A DNA stretch of 64,000 nucleotides from Desulfobacteraceae bacterium (GTDB lineage: Bacteria; Desulfobacterota; Desulfobacteria; Desulfobacterales; Desulfosarcinaceae), in contig QZKV01000148.1 of assembly GCA_003599575.1 (NCBI GenBank), positions 62,001 through 126,000 of the forward strand. Reading direction: 5' to 3'. Made by a program: the position numbers and the translations under genes. The notes under the pieces are model-generated. The model was not told the DNA's origin, searched no databases, and was given only the letters and a program-made list of their open reading frames with translations. Below, piece after piece: positions 51,834 through 64,000 of this stretch; positions within the stretch are counted from its first letter, which is position 1; each line of letters opens with the position of its first letter.

Positions 51834-54251
51834 ATGAGCACGAGAAGAGCGTATGTTGCGACCATGATGTTGATCACCGTTGGATTTGTTGCCCTGCTTT
51901 TCGGCTGTGCCTCTCAGCCCGGCCCCAAGCAGAGCGCCGAGTCGCCACCGGAAACCCCGCTTGCCGGCATCAAATCCGTGTCGGCTTCGCGCAGCGCCGA
52001 AGGGGTGCTGGTCACCATTGCCGCGGATCGCCCCCTGACCTTTTCTTCCTTGAAACAGCCCGATCCGTTGGCCGTGGTGCTTTATTTCCCCGAAACCACG
52101 GTGGAACAGGCCGACGTGAGCCAACCCAGCGGCATTGACGCGATACCGCTTATTACCGCGCGCCAGCACAATGGGGGACGCACCGCCCGCGTTGAGATCC
52201 AGCTTGCAGCCGATACCGCCTACACCGCTGTCAAGGAAGGCAATGCCGTAAGGGTGACATTCAAATCAACAGAGGTCGCCGGTATCGATAGTCCGGCGCA
52301 GCCGTTTGTCTCCGCCAAGCAAGCCGCACCCGATCCCCCCGCCACAACATCTGCACCGCCTCCGGCGGTAACCCCTGTGGCCGTTGCTGCGACTGATAAA
52401 CCGGCGCCCGTTGAACAAAACCGCACCACGCTGCTGAAAAATCTTACCACCGCATGGGTGAACAAGATCGATTTCCTGAGCGAGAACGATGGCAAATCAA
52501 CCCTGGCGGTGAGCACCACCCAGGCGGTGGACTACCGTATCAGCAAAGTGTCACCTAAGCGCGTCGAGCTTCGCCTGCTCAATACCCGCATTCCTTCGTA
52601 TCACCAACGGCCGCTGATCACCACGCGCTTCAACAGCGCCGTGGACCGCATCATTCCCGTGCAGCCGGACAAGGATAAAAATGAATCGGTCATTTCCATG
52701 GAATTGCGCGAAGCGGTACCTTACCTGACTGAACAGACCGACGGCCTGCTGCTGGTCCATTTTGAGCCATCCTCCATTCCGGCCAAACCTCTGGAAATGG
52801 CCGAACTGCCGGATTGGAAACGGGTGCTCAGCGGTGAATCCGCGCTGCCTGCACCAGCCGATCTTCAGCCGCCCGGCGGCCATGGCGCAGCGCTTGCCGC
52901 CCCGCGGGCATTGCCGCCCGAGGTTCGTTCGGAAACGGCCGGGGAAGATGGCGGGCTGTCCAAAGAAGACGCCGAAATCCGGTCCATGATCAACCCTTTT
53001 AGGAAAACATTCACCGGCGAGAAGATCGCCCTGGATTTCTACGAGACCGATGTCAAGAATGTGTTCCGGATTCTGCGCGAGGTCAGCGGCAAGAATTTTG
53101 CCATCGACAAGGATGTGACCGGCAAGGTGACCATGACGCTGGACAAACCGGTGCCCTGTGACCAGGTGCTCGACCTGGTGCTGCGCATGAATCAATTGGG
53201 CATGGCCCAGGAAGGCGACATTGTGCGGATCGCCACGCTGGAGACGCTGAAAAAAGAAGGCGATTTGCGCAAAGCCCAGCTGGAGGCCTTTCGCAAGGCC
53301 CGTGAAGAGATCAAAGCACTGGAGCCGCTGGTCACCAAATATATCCCGGTCAGCTATTCGAGTGCGGCCGGCGAAGTCAAACCGCACATCGAACATATTC
53401 TCACCAAGGATCGCGGCAGCGTCAGTGTGGATGGAAAGAACAACCAGATCATCATCACGGACACGGCCGAAAAGGTAAGGCAGGCCGAGGAGATCGTGCG
53501 GCGCATCGACAAAGTCACCTCGCAGGTGGTCATCGAAGCCCGCGTGGTGGAAGTCAGCGATACCTTCAGCAGGGAGTTGGGTATTACCTGGAAATTTAAT
53601 GTCGGTCCAGGTGAATTGAACGCTTTTGATGACGTTCTGGGCAGCACCGACATGGCCATGAATTTCCCTTCCCAAGGCGGCTCTTCGATCGGCGTCACCT
53701 TTCAGCGCCTGACCGGCGTTCCTTTTGTGCTCCAGGCTCGTCTGAACGCGCTTGAAACCATGGGCGAGGGCCGCATTCTTTCTTCGCCCAAGATCCTGAC
53801 CTTGGACAACAAGAAAGCCAAGATCAAGCAAGGCGTGGAATACCCATATCTCGAACGCGATTCCTCGGGCGGGTCATCGGTGAAGTTCAAGAATATCGAT
53901 CTGCTGCTGGAAGTCACGCCCCACGTGACCCCGGACAACCGCATTTCCATGGTCATCTATCTGACCAAGAATGATGTGGCCGGTATCACCGCGGGGGTGC
54001 CTTCGGTTTCCACCAACGAAGCCCAGACCGAACTGCTGGTCAACGACGCCGACACCATTGTGATCGGCGGTATCATCAAATCGACCGAAAGCCGCGGACA
54101 GGACGGCTTTCCGGGGTTGTCCAAGATTCCATTGCTCGGCTGGATGTTTAAGAATACGACCCGCAAGAAACAGAGCAATGAATTGTTGATCTTCATCACG
54201 CCGCGCATCGTTCAATTGGAACAGACGACGGTGAAACGCAGTGAAATCTGA
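51834..54251 (+). CDS. pilQ: type IV pilus secretin PilQ (AMIN domains plus secretin)
   Basis: Lipobox LLFGCAS; ISLDFYETDVKNVFRILREVSGKNFAIDKDVTGKVTM-type region; VVIEARVVEVSDTFSRELGI; NELLIFITPRIV. Confidence 0.95.
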   Translation: MSTRRAYVATMMLITVGFVALLFGCASQPGPKQSAESPPETPLAGIKSVSASRSAEGVLVTIAADRPLTFSSLKQPDPLAVVLYFPETTVEQADVSQPSGIDAIPLITARQHNGGRTARVEIQLAADTAYTAVKEGNAVRVTFKSTEVAGIDSPAQPFVSAKQAAPDPPATTSAPPPAVTPVAVAATDKPAPVEQNRTTLLKNLTTAWVNKIDFLSENDGKSTLAVSTTQAVDYRISKVSPKRVELRLLNTRIPSYHQRPLITTRFNSAVDRIIPVQPDKDKNESVISMELREAVPYLTEQTDGLLLVHFEPSSIPAKPLEMAELPDWKRVLSGESALPAPADLQPPGGHGAALAAPRALPPEVRSETAGEDGGLSKEDAEIRSMINPFRKTFTGEKIALDFYETDVKNVFRILREVSGKNFAIDKDVTGKVTMTLDKPVPCDQVLDLVLRMNQLGMAQEGDIVRIATLETLKKEGDLRKAQLEAFRKAREEIKALEPLVTKYIPVSYSSAAGEVKPHIEHILTKDRGSVSVDGKNNQIIITDTAEKVRQAEEIVRRIDKVTSQVVIEARVVEVSDTFSRELGITWKFNVGPGELNAFDDVLGSTDMAMNFPSQGGSSIGVTFQRLTGVPFVLQARLNALETMGEGRILSSPKILTLDNKKAKIKQGVEYPYLERDSSGGSSVKFKNIDLLLEVTPHVTPDNRISMVIYLTKNDVAGITAGVPSVSTNEAQTELLVNDADTIVIGGIIKSTESRGQDGFPGLSKIPLLGWMFKNTTRKKQSNELLIFITPRIVQLEQTTVKRSEI

Positions 54252-54309
54252 TTGCACGTACATAGGGATTTTGTGGGAAATGTACTTGAGAGGAAAGGAA
54301 TACAAAGAC

Positions 54310-56433
54310 ATGTTCGCCCCGAATAAAATTTTCATGCGGCAGATTGTGGCGATTGTCGCGGCATTGCTCTTGTTGGGCTGCTCGGCTGCCAGTACTTCCG
54401 ATGGCACGACCCCGCCGAATGCTTCGGGTCCTGCAGTCAGCGCAATCACCGTCACAGCAACGCCGGATTCGGTCAACTTCAGCCAAACCAGCACCATCCG
54501 GGCCACGGTCTATGATTCAAGCGGTGGGCCGGTCTCCGGGGTTTCGCTGGTGTTTGCACTGGATCAACCGTCGCTTGCTTTTATTACTCCGGCGATTGCC
54601 ACCACGGACGCGACGGGGCTGGCCACCGCTACGCTGACCGCGCGAAGCCAGCAGGGTAATGTAAATGTTAGTGCCACCGATGGAACCACGACCAGCGCCA
54701 ACCGGCAAGTGGCGATTCAGTCCGGCGTGACGGCGGCCACCGTCAATGTGACCGCCGATCCTTCCACGATACTGATTGGGGCCACCAGCGCGATTCGAGC
54801 CGAAGTGCTTGATTCGACCGGGGCCTGGGTTCCAAATGGCACCGCGGTTTCGTTCGCGGTAGCCAACCCCACTTTCGGCAGCATGGCCGTTGCCGCCGCT
54901 ACCACGGTCAGCGGTGTGGCCACGGCGACTTTCGAAGCCGGCAGCACCCCGGGAAACGCGGCCATCAATGTTTCCTCGGGCGGCATCACCAACAGTGTCG
55001 ATGTCCTGATCAATCAGACGGCGCCGGCCTCTTTGGAATTCATATCGGCCACACCCGGTCTGATCGCTATTCAAGGATCCGGAGGTGTGGAGACGGCGGT
55101 CGTTGCATTTCGCGTCAATGATCAAAATGGCAACCCCATCCCCAGTATCGGAGTTTCCATGACGCTGGAAGGACCTGGGGGGGGCGCATATATTGACAAC
55201 GATGGGACACCAAATCAGATCAACGTGTCTTCAAATGCCCTTGGAATCGCCCAGGCAACATTGCGCAGCGGTACGGTGGCCGGGCCGGCGACCATCCTGG
55301 CTGAGATTACCGTGGGAGGCGTGGTGTTCAGGGTGCGTTCTTCGGTGGTCTCCATTGGCGGCGGCGTGCCCTCGGCCGGACGCTTCAGCGTGGCCGCCAC
55401 CCGGCTGAATCTGCCCGCCTTGGATAAAAACAATGTGACCACCGAAGTCACCGCCTATATGGCCGATCGGTTCGGCAACTACAACATTCTGGAGGGTACG
55501 ACCGTTTCCTTTTATTCCGAGCCTGCGCTGGCGATCGATACGGCCGGCAGCGTTTTGGTCGGTGCGGACGGAACGGCCACGGTAACGGCACGCACCCAGC
55601 ATCCGAACCAACCGGCATATCCCGTACCCGGCGGGTACGATGTGGGTCCCGAAGCCTGGGAAACAACCCTACTAGGTTATGTGAACGAGTGGTATGGTTG
55701 GACTGCCCGGGTACAGGCAGAAAGGGGTTGGGCAGGCGACAACACCCCAAGGGACGGTCTTGTATCAGTATTGGTGGTGACGGATGGTGAAGAGCATTTC
55801 GATGACTTGAATGCCAACGGAATCTATGATGCAGGTATTGATCAGATGGTTGATACGTTCGATGACCCCTTTATTGATTACAACGACGATATTAATCTTG
55901 CACAAAACACGGGCTATACCAGCAGCGGTTCCGACCCGATCGAGATGTTTGTCGATGCCAATCAGAATGGTACTTGGGATCATAAGAACAACGTTTGGGA
56001 CAGTGACAAAAAAATCTTTCACAATTTCAAAATTCTGATTACGGGGGAGCCGGAAATATTGATTTGTCCCGTAGCGGAAGATCCAGACACTCTTGTACAA
56101 TCATGCGAAACGTCGTTGTTTAATGTCATTGATGGGGCGGACCCAGACCTCAGGGCAGGTTACAAGAGATTTAGATTTCTTGTTGCCGACATGAATTTAA
56201 ATTATCCAAGTGCAGGAACCAAAGTTTCGGCCTCTGCTGATAAAGGAAAGTTGCTATCGGAGAAAATCACATTTGAAGATAGCAGCGAAGTTCCCGGAAA
56301 GATCGAGTATTATGCGACACTGTTAGATGATGATCCGGGTGATGCAGATCCACCTAAACTAGTGGAATTTAAAGTCACCGTGGAATGGGAAGGAAAAAAA
56401 ATTGAAAAGTCTATCTTTGGGTATATTGATTAG
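54310..56433 (+). CDS. Ig-like (Big_1/invasin-type) repeat lipoprotein
   Basis: Start 54310 preceded by AGAGGAAAGGA; lipobox LLLLGCSAAS; repeated SAITVTATPDSVNFSQTSTIRATVYDSSGGPVSGVSLVFAL / TVNVTADPSTILIGATSAIRAEVLDSTGAWVPNGTAVSFAV; late DLNANGIYDAGID acidic motif. Confidence 0.85.
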   Translation: MFAPNKIFMRQIVAIVAALLLLGCSAASTSDGTTPPNASGPAVSAITVTATPDSVNFSQTSTIRATVYDSSGGPVSGVSLVFALDQPSLAFITPAIATTDATGLATATLTARSQQGNVNVSATDGTTTSANRQVAIQSGVTAATVNVTADPSTILIGATSAIRAEVLDSTGAWVPNGTAVSFAVANPTFGSMAVAAATTVSGVATATFEAGSTPGNAAINVSSGGITNSVDVLINQTAPASLEFISATPGLIAIQGSGGVETAVVAFRVNDQNGNPIPSIGVSMTLEGPGGGAYIDNDGTPNQINVSSNALGIAQATLRSGTVAGPATILAEITVGGVVFRVRSSVVSIGGGVPSAGRFSVAATRLNLPALDKNNVTTEVTAYMADRFGNYNILEGTTVSFYSEPALAIDTAGSVLVGADGTATVTARTQHPNQPAYPVPGGYDVGPEAWETTLLGYVNEWYGWTARVQAERGWAGDNTPRDGLVSVLVVTDGEEHFDDLNANGIYDAGIDQMVDTFDDPFIDYNDDINLAQNTGYTSSGSDPIEMFVDANQNGTWDHKNNVWDSDKKIFHNFKILITGEPEILICPVAEDPDTLVQSCETSLFNVIDGADPDLRAGYKRFRFLVADMNLNYPSAGTKVSASADKGKLLSEKITFEDSSEVPGKIEYYATLLDDDPGDADPPKLVEFKVTVEWEGKKIEKSIFGYID

Positions 56434-56471
56434 GACACCTTTTTTCCCTTCTTAACAAAAATTATCTGGTT

Positions 56472-56510
56472 GCGGCAAAGAAAGCCAAAAGCATCTTTGC
56501 CGCTTTTTTT
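56472..56510 (+). terminator. Rho-independent terminator of the pil operon
   Basis: GCGGCAAAGA (56472-56481) / TCTTTGCCGC (56494-56503) followed by TTTTTTT (56504-56510). Confidence 0.9.
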
Positions 56511-56913
56511 GATGTGGACGAAAGAACTAATGATTTGAGCATGCAAGTCTTCTGCTCGCTGGTTAGTGTGGATACTGCGACAGATAGTTTTACTTAAATT
56601 TGCCTCGAGACGAAGACTGAACAGACGCTACTACCAAACATTTTCTGACGAGCAGAGATCATCTGGGGTGTAACACGCAAGATACAACCCTTAGGCTGGA
56701 CTTCCTATAATCGCATTGGCATTGAGGAACCGATTTCTCTCAGTATTTGGCTACTGCCGATTCTTTCCAAAACCAGGTAATCCTGGGTTGATGAAATCAA
56801 CAGTGTGTGGGTTTAAGCATACGTTGAAGCCACCGGGTGTAGAAGTGAGCTGGAATGGCCAATCAATCCACTTTTGTCCAGCTCGCGGCACAGGTTCTTA
56901 GGATCAAATTCCT

Positions 56914-57681
56914 TCACCGCCCAATCCCCAACCGCTGCTTGGCCTTCCCGGCCAGCTCGCTTTCCCGGGGGGCCAGTTCAAGGACGCTTTCATAGGAGGC
57001 CCTGGCCTGAGCGTTCTGGCCGGTCAGCAGATAGGCTTCGGCCAGATGGAAATGGATATCGGGGTTGCGGGGGGCCATTTGGACGGCCTGTTCCAGATAG
57101 CGCAGGGCCGGCCGGCCCTGGTTCAGGGCCAGGTGGGTGCGGCCGGCGCCCAGCAGGGCGTTGATGAGATCGGGCTGAATTTTGAGGGCTTCCTTGTAGT
57201 AATCCAGGGCCGTGACGTATTCACCCTTTTTGTAATAGGCGAAACCCAGATTGGAAAGCGGGTACTGGGGCGTGGCGTACAGGACATCCTTGGTGATCTC
57301 CTTGAAGGTATTGATGGCAGCGTCCCATTCCTCCACGGCCATCAAGGCCGCGCCGAGGTTGTTGCGCGCCGGCGTATAGCTGGGTCTGAGGGCCACGGAT
57401 TTCTGAAAGTGCGCGATGGCATCGGTCATGCGTTTTTTGGCCATATAGCACAAGCCCAGATCGTTGTGCACGAAGGGATCTTCGGGGTTGAGCTTTTCAG
57501 CGTCCAGCAACTCGCGCAAAGCGGCCGTATAATCACCCTGGTGCATGTAGGCCTCGCCGATTTCGCGGGTCGCGGCGGCGCGTTGCTCATCGCGCTGGGC
57601 TTGCTGTCCGCCGCAGGACCAAGCAGTTGTCGAAATAACCATCATAATAAGCGCAATGTTGATTATCGATTTCAATTTCAT
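56914..57681 (-). CDS. TPR lipoprotein, PilF/PilW-like
   Basis: Lipobox-like TTAWSCGG; IGEAYMHQGDYTAALRELLDAEKLNPEDPFVHNDLGLCYMAKKRMTDAIAHFQKSVALRP. Confidence 0.8.
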   Translation of the reverse strand: MKLKSIINIALIMMVISTTAWSCGGQQAQRDEQRAAATREIGEAYMHQGDYTAALRELLDAEKLNPEDPFVHNDLGLCYMAKKRMTDAIAHFQKSVALRPSYTPARNNLGAALMAVEEWDAAINTFKEITKDVLYATPQYPLSNLGFAYYKKGEYVTALDYYKEALKIQPDLINALLGAGRTHLALNQGRPALRYLEQAVQMAPRNPDIHFHLAEAYLLTGQNAQARASYESVLELAPRESELAGKAKQRLGIGR

Positions 57682-57851
57682 TGTCTTTCCTCAAGCGTGT
57701 TTAGCAAAGATTCCTTTATCCCGCCCAAATATGGATGACCAGAGCACAAGCCGTATTATTACAGCTGCATTTGTCTCCTGGGTGAGACGGAAGCGGTTTT
57801 CGGGTGGATGAATACTTGCCCAATCTTTGGGTCTTTGCGCAGGAGCCATTT

Positions 57852-59660
57852 TCACTGATGCCATGTCACCACTGCGATGCCGCCCGCGCTGAGGACATCG
57901 GTGACGGCCGGAGGCAAGGCCGCCCCGGACAGCAGCGTGCGCTTGTTCTGCGGACCGTTATATAAAACGCCTTGAACCGTGATGAGCGTATTGTACTGCG
58001 CCGGGCGCGACGCGGCCAAGAAAGAAGGATTTTCGGTGCAGGGCACACCCAGACCGCCTATGATCGTTTGCACGACGGCGGCAGGGCTGTCTTCAGCGGC
58101 GATTTGAACGATGTTTTGTCCGCTTTGCCGGATGGCTGTCAGCGTGTCCCCATGCAGATCTCCGAAGTCCACCAGGACTTCATGGCCATCTGCCGTGGCT
58201 ATCAGCTCGGCATAGGCCTGGAGTTGAACGCCGCCATAGGGAAACATGACCGAAACACCGGGCGCATGGGAAAAGCCTAAGGCGCGCGCCACTCGCTGAA
58301 CAAGCTCTTTATGATCGCTGAATGTCAAGGCCAGGATGTCTTTAACGGCATGCCGCCCGGCGCCGCGTTCGGATCTTGGCGGGGCAATGGAGCCGCCGGG
58401 CAGAAGCTCGCGCAGCACGATACCGTGCTGCTCCAGGTAGCGGCGCAGCGATTCGGGTGTTTGTTCGCCCGGGTCGCTGATGGGTGTGATGCACAGCCGG
58501 CGTTGATCGGTGTCAATCCGGCTCCATTTTGCGCGCACCGTGAAGAGAACCCCCTGATCTTCAAAGCCCGCTTCTTCGGCATCGACCGGTTCGCCGTTTA
58601 AAGCCTGGAAAATGGCGGCAACCATTTGTTCCGCCGATGCACTGCCGTCATAGGCCGCAATTTTAACCGCCGGCAAGAGGGGTTGAACCTGCTCCGGCGG
58701 TCGATTCATGATCTTGCCGTCCCGGGTAAACAGCACTGCTCCGGTCTGCATGTCCAGCAAAGGATGAAGCGAAAGATCGATCTCGAAATCTTCCTTCCCC
58801 GGCTGGGGTGCGAAATAGGTGCCCTTGTTCATGAGTTTACCGCCCACGGCTGCGGCTGCGGCGGTTAGTGCAGTGGCCTGCATTTCCGGTTCCTGTGGCT
58901 GCTCGGACGGGGGCGGCGGCAAGCGTGTTCCGGCATCCGCCTTTTCCGGACCGGCCGGTGCGGGGCGGCCCATATGGATGGTCTCGCGCAAAGCGCCTTT
59001 TTCGTCATACAGGGCATCATACCACTCTTTTTCCCGGATCGCGGGATCGGGCAGGTAGAGCGTCTGGCCAGCATAAATATGATCCAGGTCTGTGATTTGC
59101 GGATTGGCGGCTTGCAAGAGTTTGACGCCTTCCCGGTAGTCTTGTGAACCGTAGCGCCCAAAACGGGCGGCAATCAGCTGCGATATGGTATCGCCGCGTT
59201 GGACCTGGTAGCGTTGGGTGTTTTGATGCAGCACATCGATCACTTTGGCAAGGCTGACGAAGGGTATGCTCACCAGGCCGCTGGCTTGTCCGGGCAAACT
59301 GCCCTGCTCCAGTTTTCGCAAGGGAATATAGATGGTCTGACCCGGTCGCACCATATCGATATCCTGCACATGCGGATTGAGGCGCTGGAAGATTCCCAGG
59401 AATTCGCGAAAATCCTTATGGGCGATCTCGCCTTTTTGGCGGAAGATTTTCAAGACCCAATCGCCCTTTTCCACGACATAGGGCTCGCACAAAATATCCC
59501 AGCCGCGATCGTAGCGGACGATGTAGTTTTTGTAGATCAGACGACTGCCTGCGGCAGCCGGGGCGCCGAGGCAGTAGAGAAAGGCGAAAAGCAGCACCAG
59601 CGCCGGGAAACGCAGACGGGTTTGATCCTCATGGGGGCTATGCATCGGCAGGATGAACAT
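57852..59660 (-). CDS. LysM domain-containing exported protein
   Basis: Signal peptide; YVVEKGDWVLKIFRQKG...NPHVQDIDMVRPGQTIYIPL and YQVQRGDTISQLIAARFG...NPQITDLDHIYAGQTLYLPD. Confidence 0.8.
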   Translation of the reverse strand: MFILPMHSPHEDQTRLRFPALVLLFAFLYCLGAPAAAGSRLIYKNYIVRYDRGWDILCEPYVVEKGDWVLKIFRQKGEIAHKDFREFLGIFQRLNPHVQDIDMVRPGQTIYIPLRKLEQGSLPGQASGLVSIPFVSLAKVIDVLHQNTQRYQVQRGDTISQLIAARFGRYGSQDYREGVKLLQAANPQITDLDHIYAGQTLYLPDPAIREKEWYDALYDEKGALRETIHMGRPAPAGPEKADAGTRLPPPPSEQPQEPEMQATALTAAAAAVGGKLMNKGTYFAPQPGKEDFEIDLSLHPLLDMQTGAVLFTRDGKIMNRPPEQVQPLLPAVKIAAYDGSASAEQMVAAIFQALNGEPVDAEEAGFEDQGVLFTVRAKWSRIDTDQRRLCITPISDPGEQTPESLRRYLEQHGIVLRELLPGGSIAPPRSERGAGRHAVKDILALTFSDHKELVQRVARALGFSHAPGVSVMFPYGGVQLQAYAELIATADGHEVLVDFGDLHGDTLTAIRQSGQNIVQIAAEDSPAAVVQTIIGGLGVPCTENPSFLAASRPAQYNTLITVQGVLYNGPQNKRTLLSGAALPPAVTDVLSAGGIAVVTWHQ

Positions 59661-59817
59661 GATCTGTCTGGCTCACCTCATATATCCGGTAAGGGCGGTT
59701 GCGGTCCGGCCAAGCGGAAGGCCCGTGACTGAATGCGTACGGGACCATCGGAGCGCACCGTTTTCGGTGGAAGCTGATCGGAACAACCGATTGCCATACC
59801 GCCCGGTGACCTGTGTT

Positions 59818-62630
<2,813 letters not shown>

Positions 62631-62809
62631 CTAAAACCGGATATTAGGAAATATAAGGCCCCGTTCTGCCCGCAGACCTGAAGATGAAGCCAAGGTTGCG
62701 ATGTAGGCAAAACTGTAATGCAAGTGTAAGATTTGGTCAATGATTATTGTGAGTTGACTTCGTCGGTCGCGTGGAGCGATCCATCACCTTTTTAGAGCCG
62801 GAGCATGCG

Positions 62810-63397
62810 ATGGAGGAAATTCGAGAAAAGAAGCAGGAAATCCGTGATGAGATGGCGCGCAAAATGGTTTCCTTATCCCCAGAACAGATCGGCGAGAAAG
62901 TCAAAGCCATTGAGAACCGTCTTTTTGAATTCGCCAACTTTCTGGAATCGCGAATCGTCTTGTTGTACACGTCGGCCCCGGGTGAAGTGGATACGGCGGG
63001 AATCATCCGGCGCAGCTTTCTTTACAACAAAATTATCGTCCTGCCCTCATTTGATCCCGCTACCCTGAAGGCCCGCTTGTTCAAAGTGGATGACTTGGAC
63101 AAGGATCTGATCCAGGGACCGCGCGGGAATCTGGAACCCAATCCCAAACGGTGCAAAACCGTCCCATTGGACTGCTTGGACATCGCCCTGGTGCCGGGTC
63201 TGGCCATGGATGAAAAAGGCGGTCGCGTTGGATTGGGCATGGGGAGTTATGATTATTTGATCCCGGAGCTGCCGATCACGACCCGCAAAGTCGGTTTGGT
63301 TTTTGAGACCCAGATTGTTTCTTCCATTCCCATGGAAAGCCATGACAGACATGTGGATATCGTAATCACCGAAAATCGGATCATTTATAAAATATAA
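62810..63397 (+). CDS. 5-formyltetrahydrofolate cyclo-ligase
   Basis: EEIREKKQEIRDEMARKMVSLS; DIALVPGLAMDEKGGRVGLGMGSYDYLI. Confidence 0.9.
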   Translation: MEEIREKKQEIRDEMARKMVSLSPEQIGEKVKAIENRLFEFANFLESRIVLLYTSAPGEVDTAGIIRRSFLYNKIIVLPSFDPATLKARLFKVDDLDKDLIQGPRGNLEPNPKRCKTVPLDCLDIALVPGLAMDEKGGRVGLGMGSYDYLIPELPITTRKVGLVFETQIVSSIPMESHDRHVDIVITENRIIYKI

Positions 63398-63504
63398 ATG
63401 AACCACCGGAGATCGCCACCCCAGGTAAGTGAATTTATACAGCCATGTGCACCGGTGCCCTACTCCCCGCCCCGGCTTTTACGCATTTCCGCACCTCAGC
63501 CTAA

Positions 63505-63530
63505 TGCACCGATTCCTCGGAGTCGGTGCA
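63505..63530. repeat. 12-bp-arm palindrome (one mismatch) in a convergent intergenic region
   Basis: TGCACCGATTCC-TC-GGAGTCGGTGCA; a second short palindrome GCACCGGTGC lies at 63449-63458. Confidence 0.6.
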
Positions 63531-63602
63531 TATTACAAACCCTCCTCTGCATGCCCCGGGCCTATCCGCAGCATTTTTCACCAAACCAAGAGACTGACCG
63601 AG

Positions 63603-64000
63603 CTAATCGATCATCGAATATTTCCGGCGGGTGTAATCGCGCGGAAAAGCATCGAAATGCCACCATTCGATGGTGAGGACATGCCATCCCGCGTCGCGCA
63701 TGGCGGTTCTCATGATGAGGCGGTTTTGGATGTGCTGTTCGCTGAGCTTGCCTTCCTGGAGAAATTTCACTTCCAGGCTCGGCTGCGCCAGGGGTCCGAA
63801 AAAGTCGATCGCGGTCCCCATGTCCAGCCGAGCCTGAGTTTCCATATCATAGAGGGTCACATCCACCGCCGCCCCAAAGTTATGCATGGATCCGGAGTGC
63901 GGGTTCGCGACATAGGGCTGCATGGCCGTACCGGCGACGATTTTCCACATCTTGTGCTGGACCGACCGCGGCCTTGCCGCGTCGAGCACGAGGATGCGCA
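63603..64000 (-). CDS. D-alanyl-D-alanine dipeptidase (VanX/DdpX-like, M15D), truncated by window edge
   Basis: RILVLDAARPRSVQHKMWKIV..., SGSMHNFGAAVDVTLYD, HVLTIEWWHFDAF; frame stays open to position 64000. Confidence 0.85.
   Translation of the reverse strand, partial: RILVLDAARPRSVQHKMWKIVAGTAMQPYVANPHSGSMHNFGAAVDVTLYDMETQARLDMGTAIDFFGPLAQPSLEVKFLQEGKLSEQHIQNRLIMRTAMRDAGWHVLTIEWWHFDAFPRDYTRRKYSMID

Noticed and set aside
56716-56901. 61-aa plus-strand ORF in the post-pil gap
   Set aside because: No domain or RBS; located in an apparently non-coding interval.

Overview
The window looks like a chromosomal segment of a Desulfobacterota (deltaproteobacterial) genome; this is inferred from gene content and was not tested. 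It is almost fully coding. (i) The left edge holds a truncated ketoacyl-synthase/ACP pair, pepD, an oadG/oadB-type Na+ pump decarboxylase pair and a rubredoxin-DUF2231 fusion. (ii) An origin-proximal housekeeping block follows: rpmH-rnpA-yidD-yidC-jag-mnmE, a perfect canonical parS site (TGTTTCACGTGAAACA, 6752-6767), rng, a TIGR03960-type radical SAM protein, degP/Q, asnS, a methanogen-like thymidylate synthase, and gyrB-dnaN preceded by two small RdgC-like ORFs. (iii) Gene orientation switches near 24.8-25.1 kb, next to a perfect 17-bp inverted repeat and close to a cluster of DnaA-box-like motifs upstream of dnaN. (iv) The right part carries a KamA-family radical SAM protein, a 1125-aa fusion of an EndoQ-like PHP nuclease with a UvrD/Rep helicase, a HEAT-repeat protein, a GT-B-like protein, a 1355-aa internally duplicated membrane protein of unknown function, recN, an orphan histidine kinase, an fmdB/Fur-FeoA fusion operon, a two-component pair, a type IV pilus operon (HTH-pilMNOPQ plus a Big_1 lipoprotein), a PilF-like TPR lipoprotein, a LysM protein, thrC, serS, fau and a truncated VanX-like dipeptidase. 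I saw no rRNA, tRNA, CRISPR array or intact mobile element. The best candidates for further work are the EndoQ-like/UvrD fusion, the parS/origin architecture, the 1355-aa duplicated protein and the pil-linked Ig-like lipoprotein. All family calls come from reading the sequence; no database search was run.
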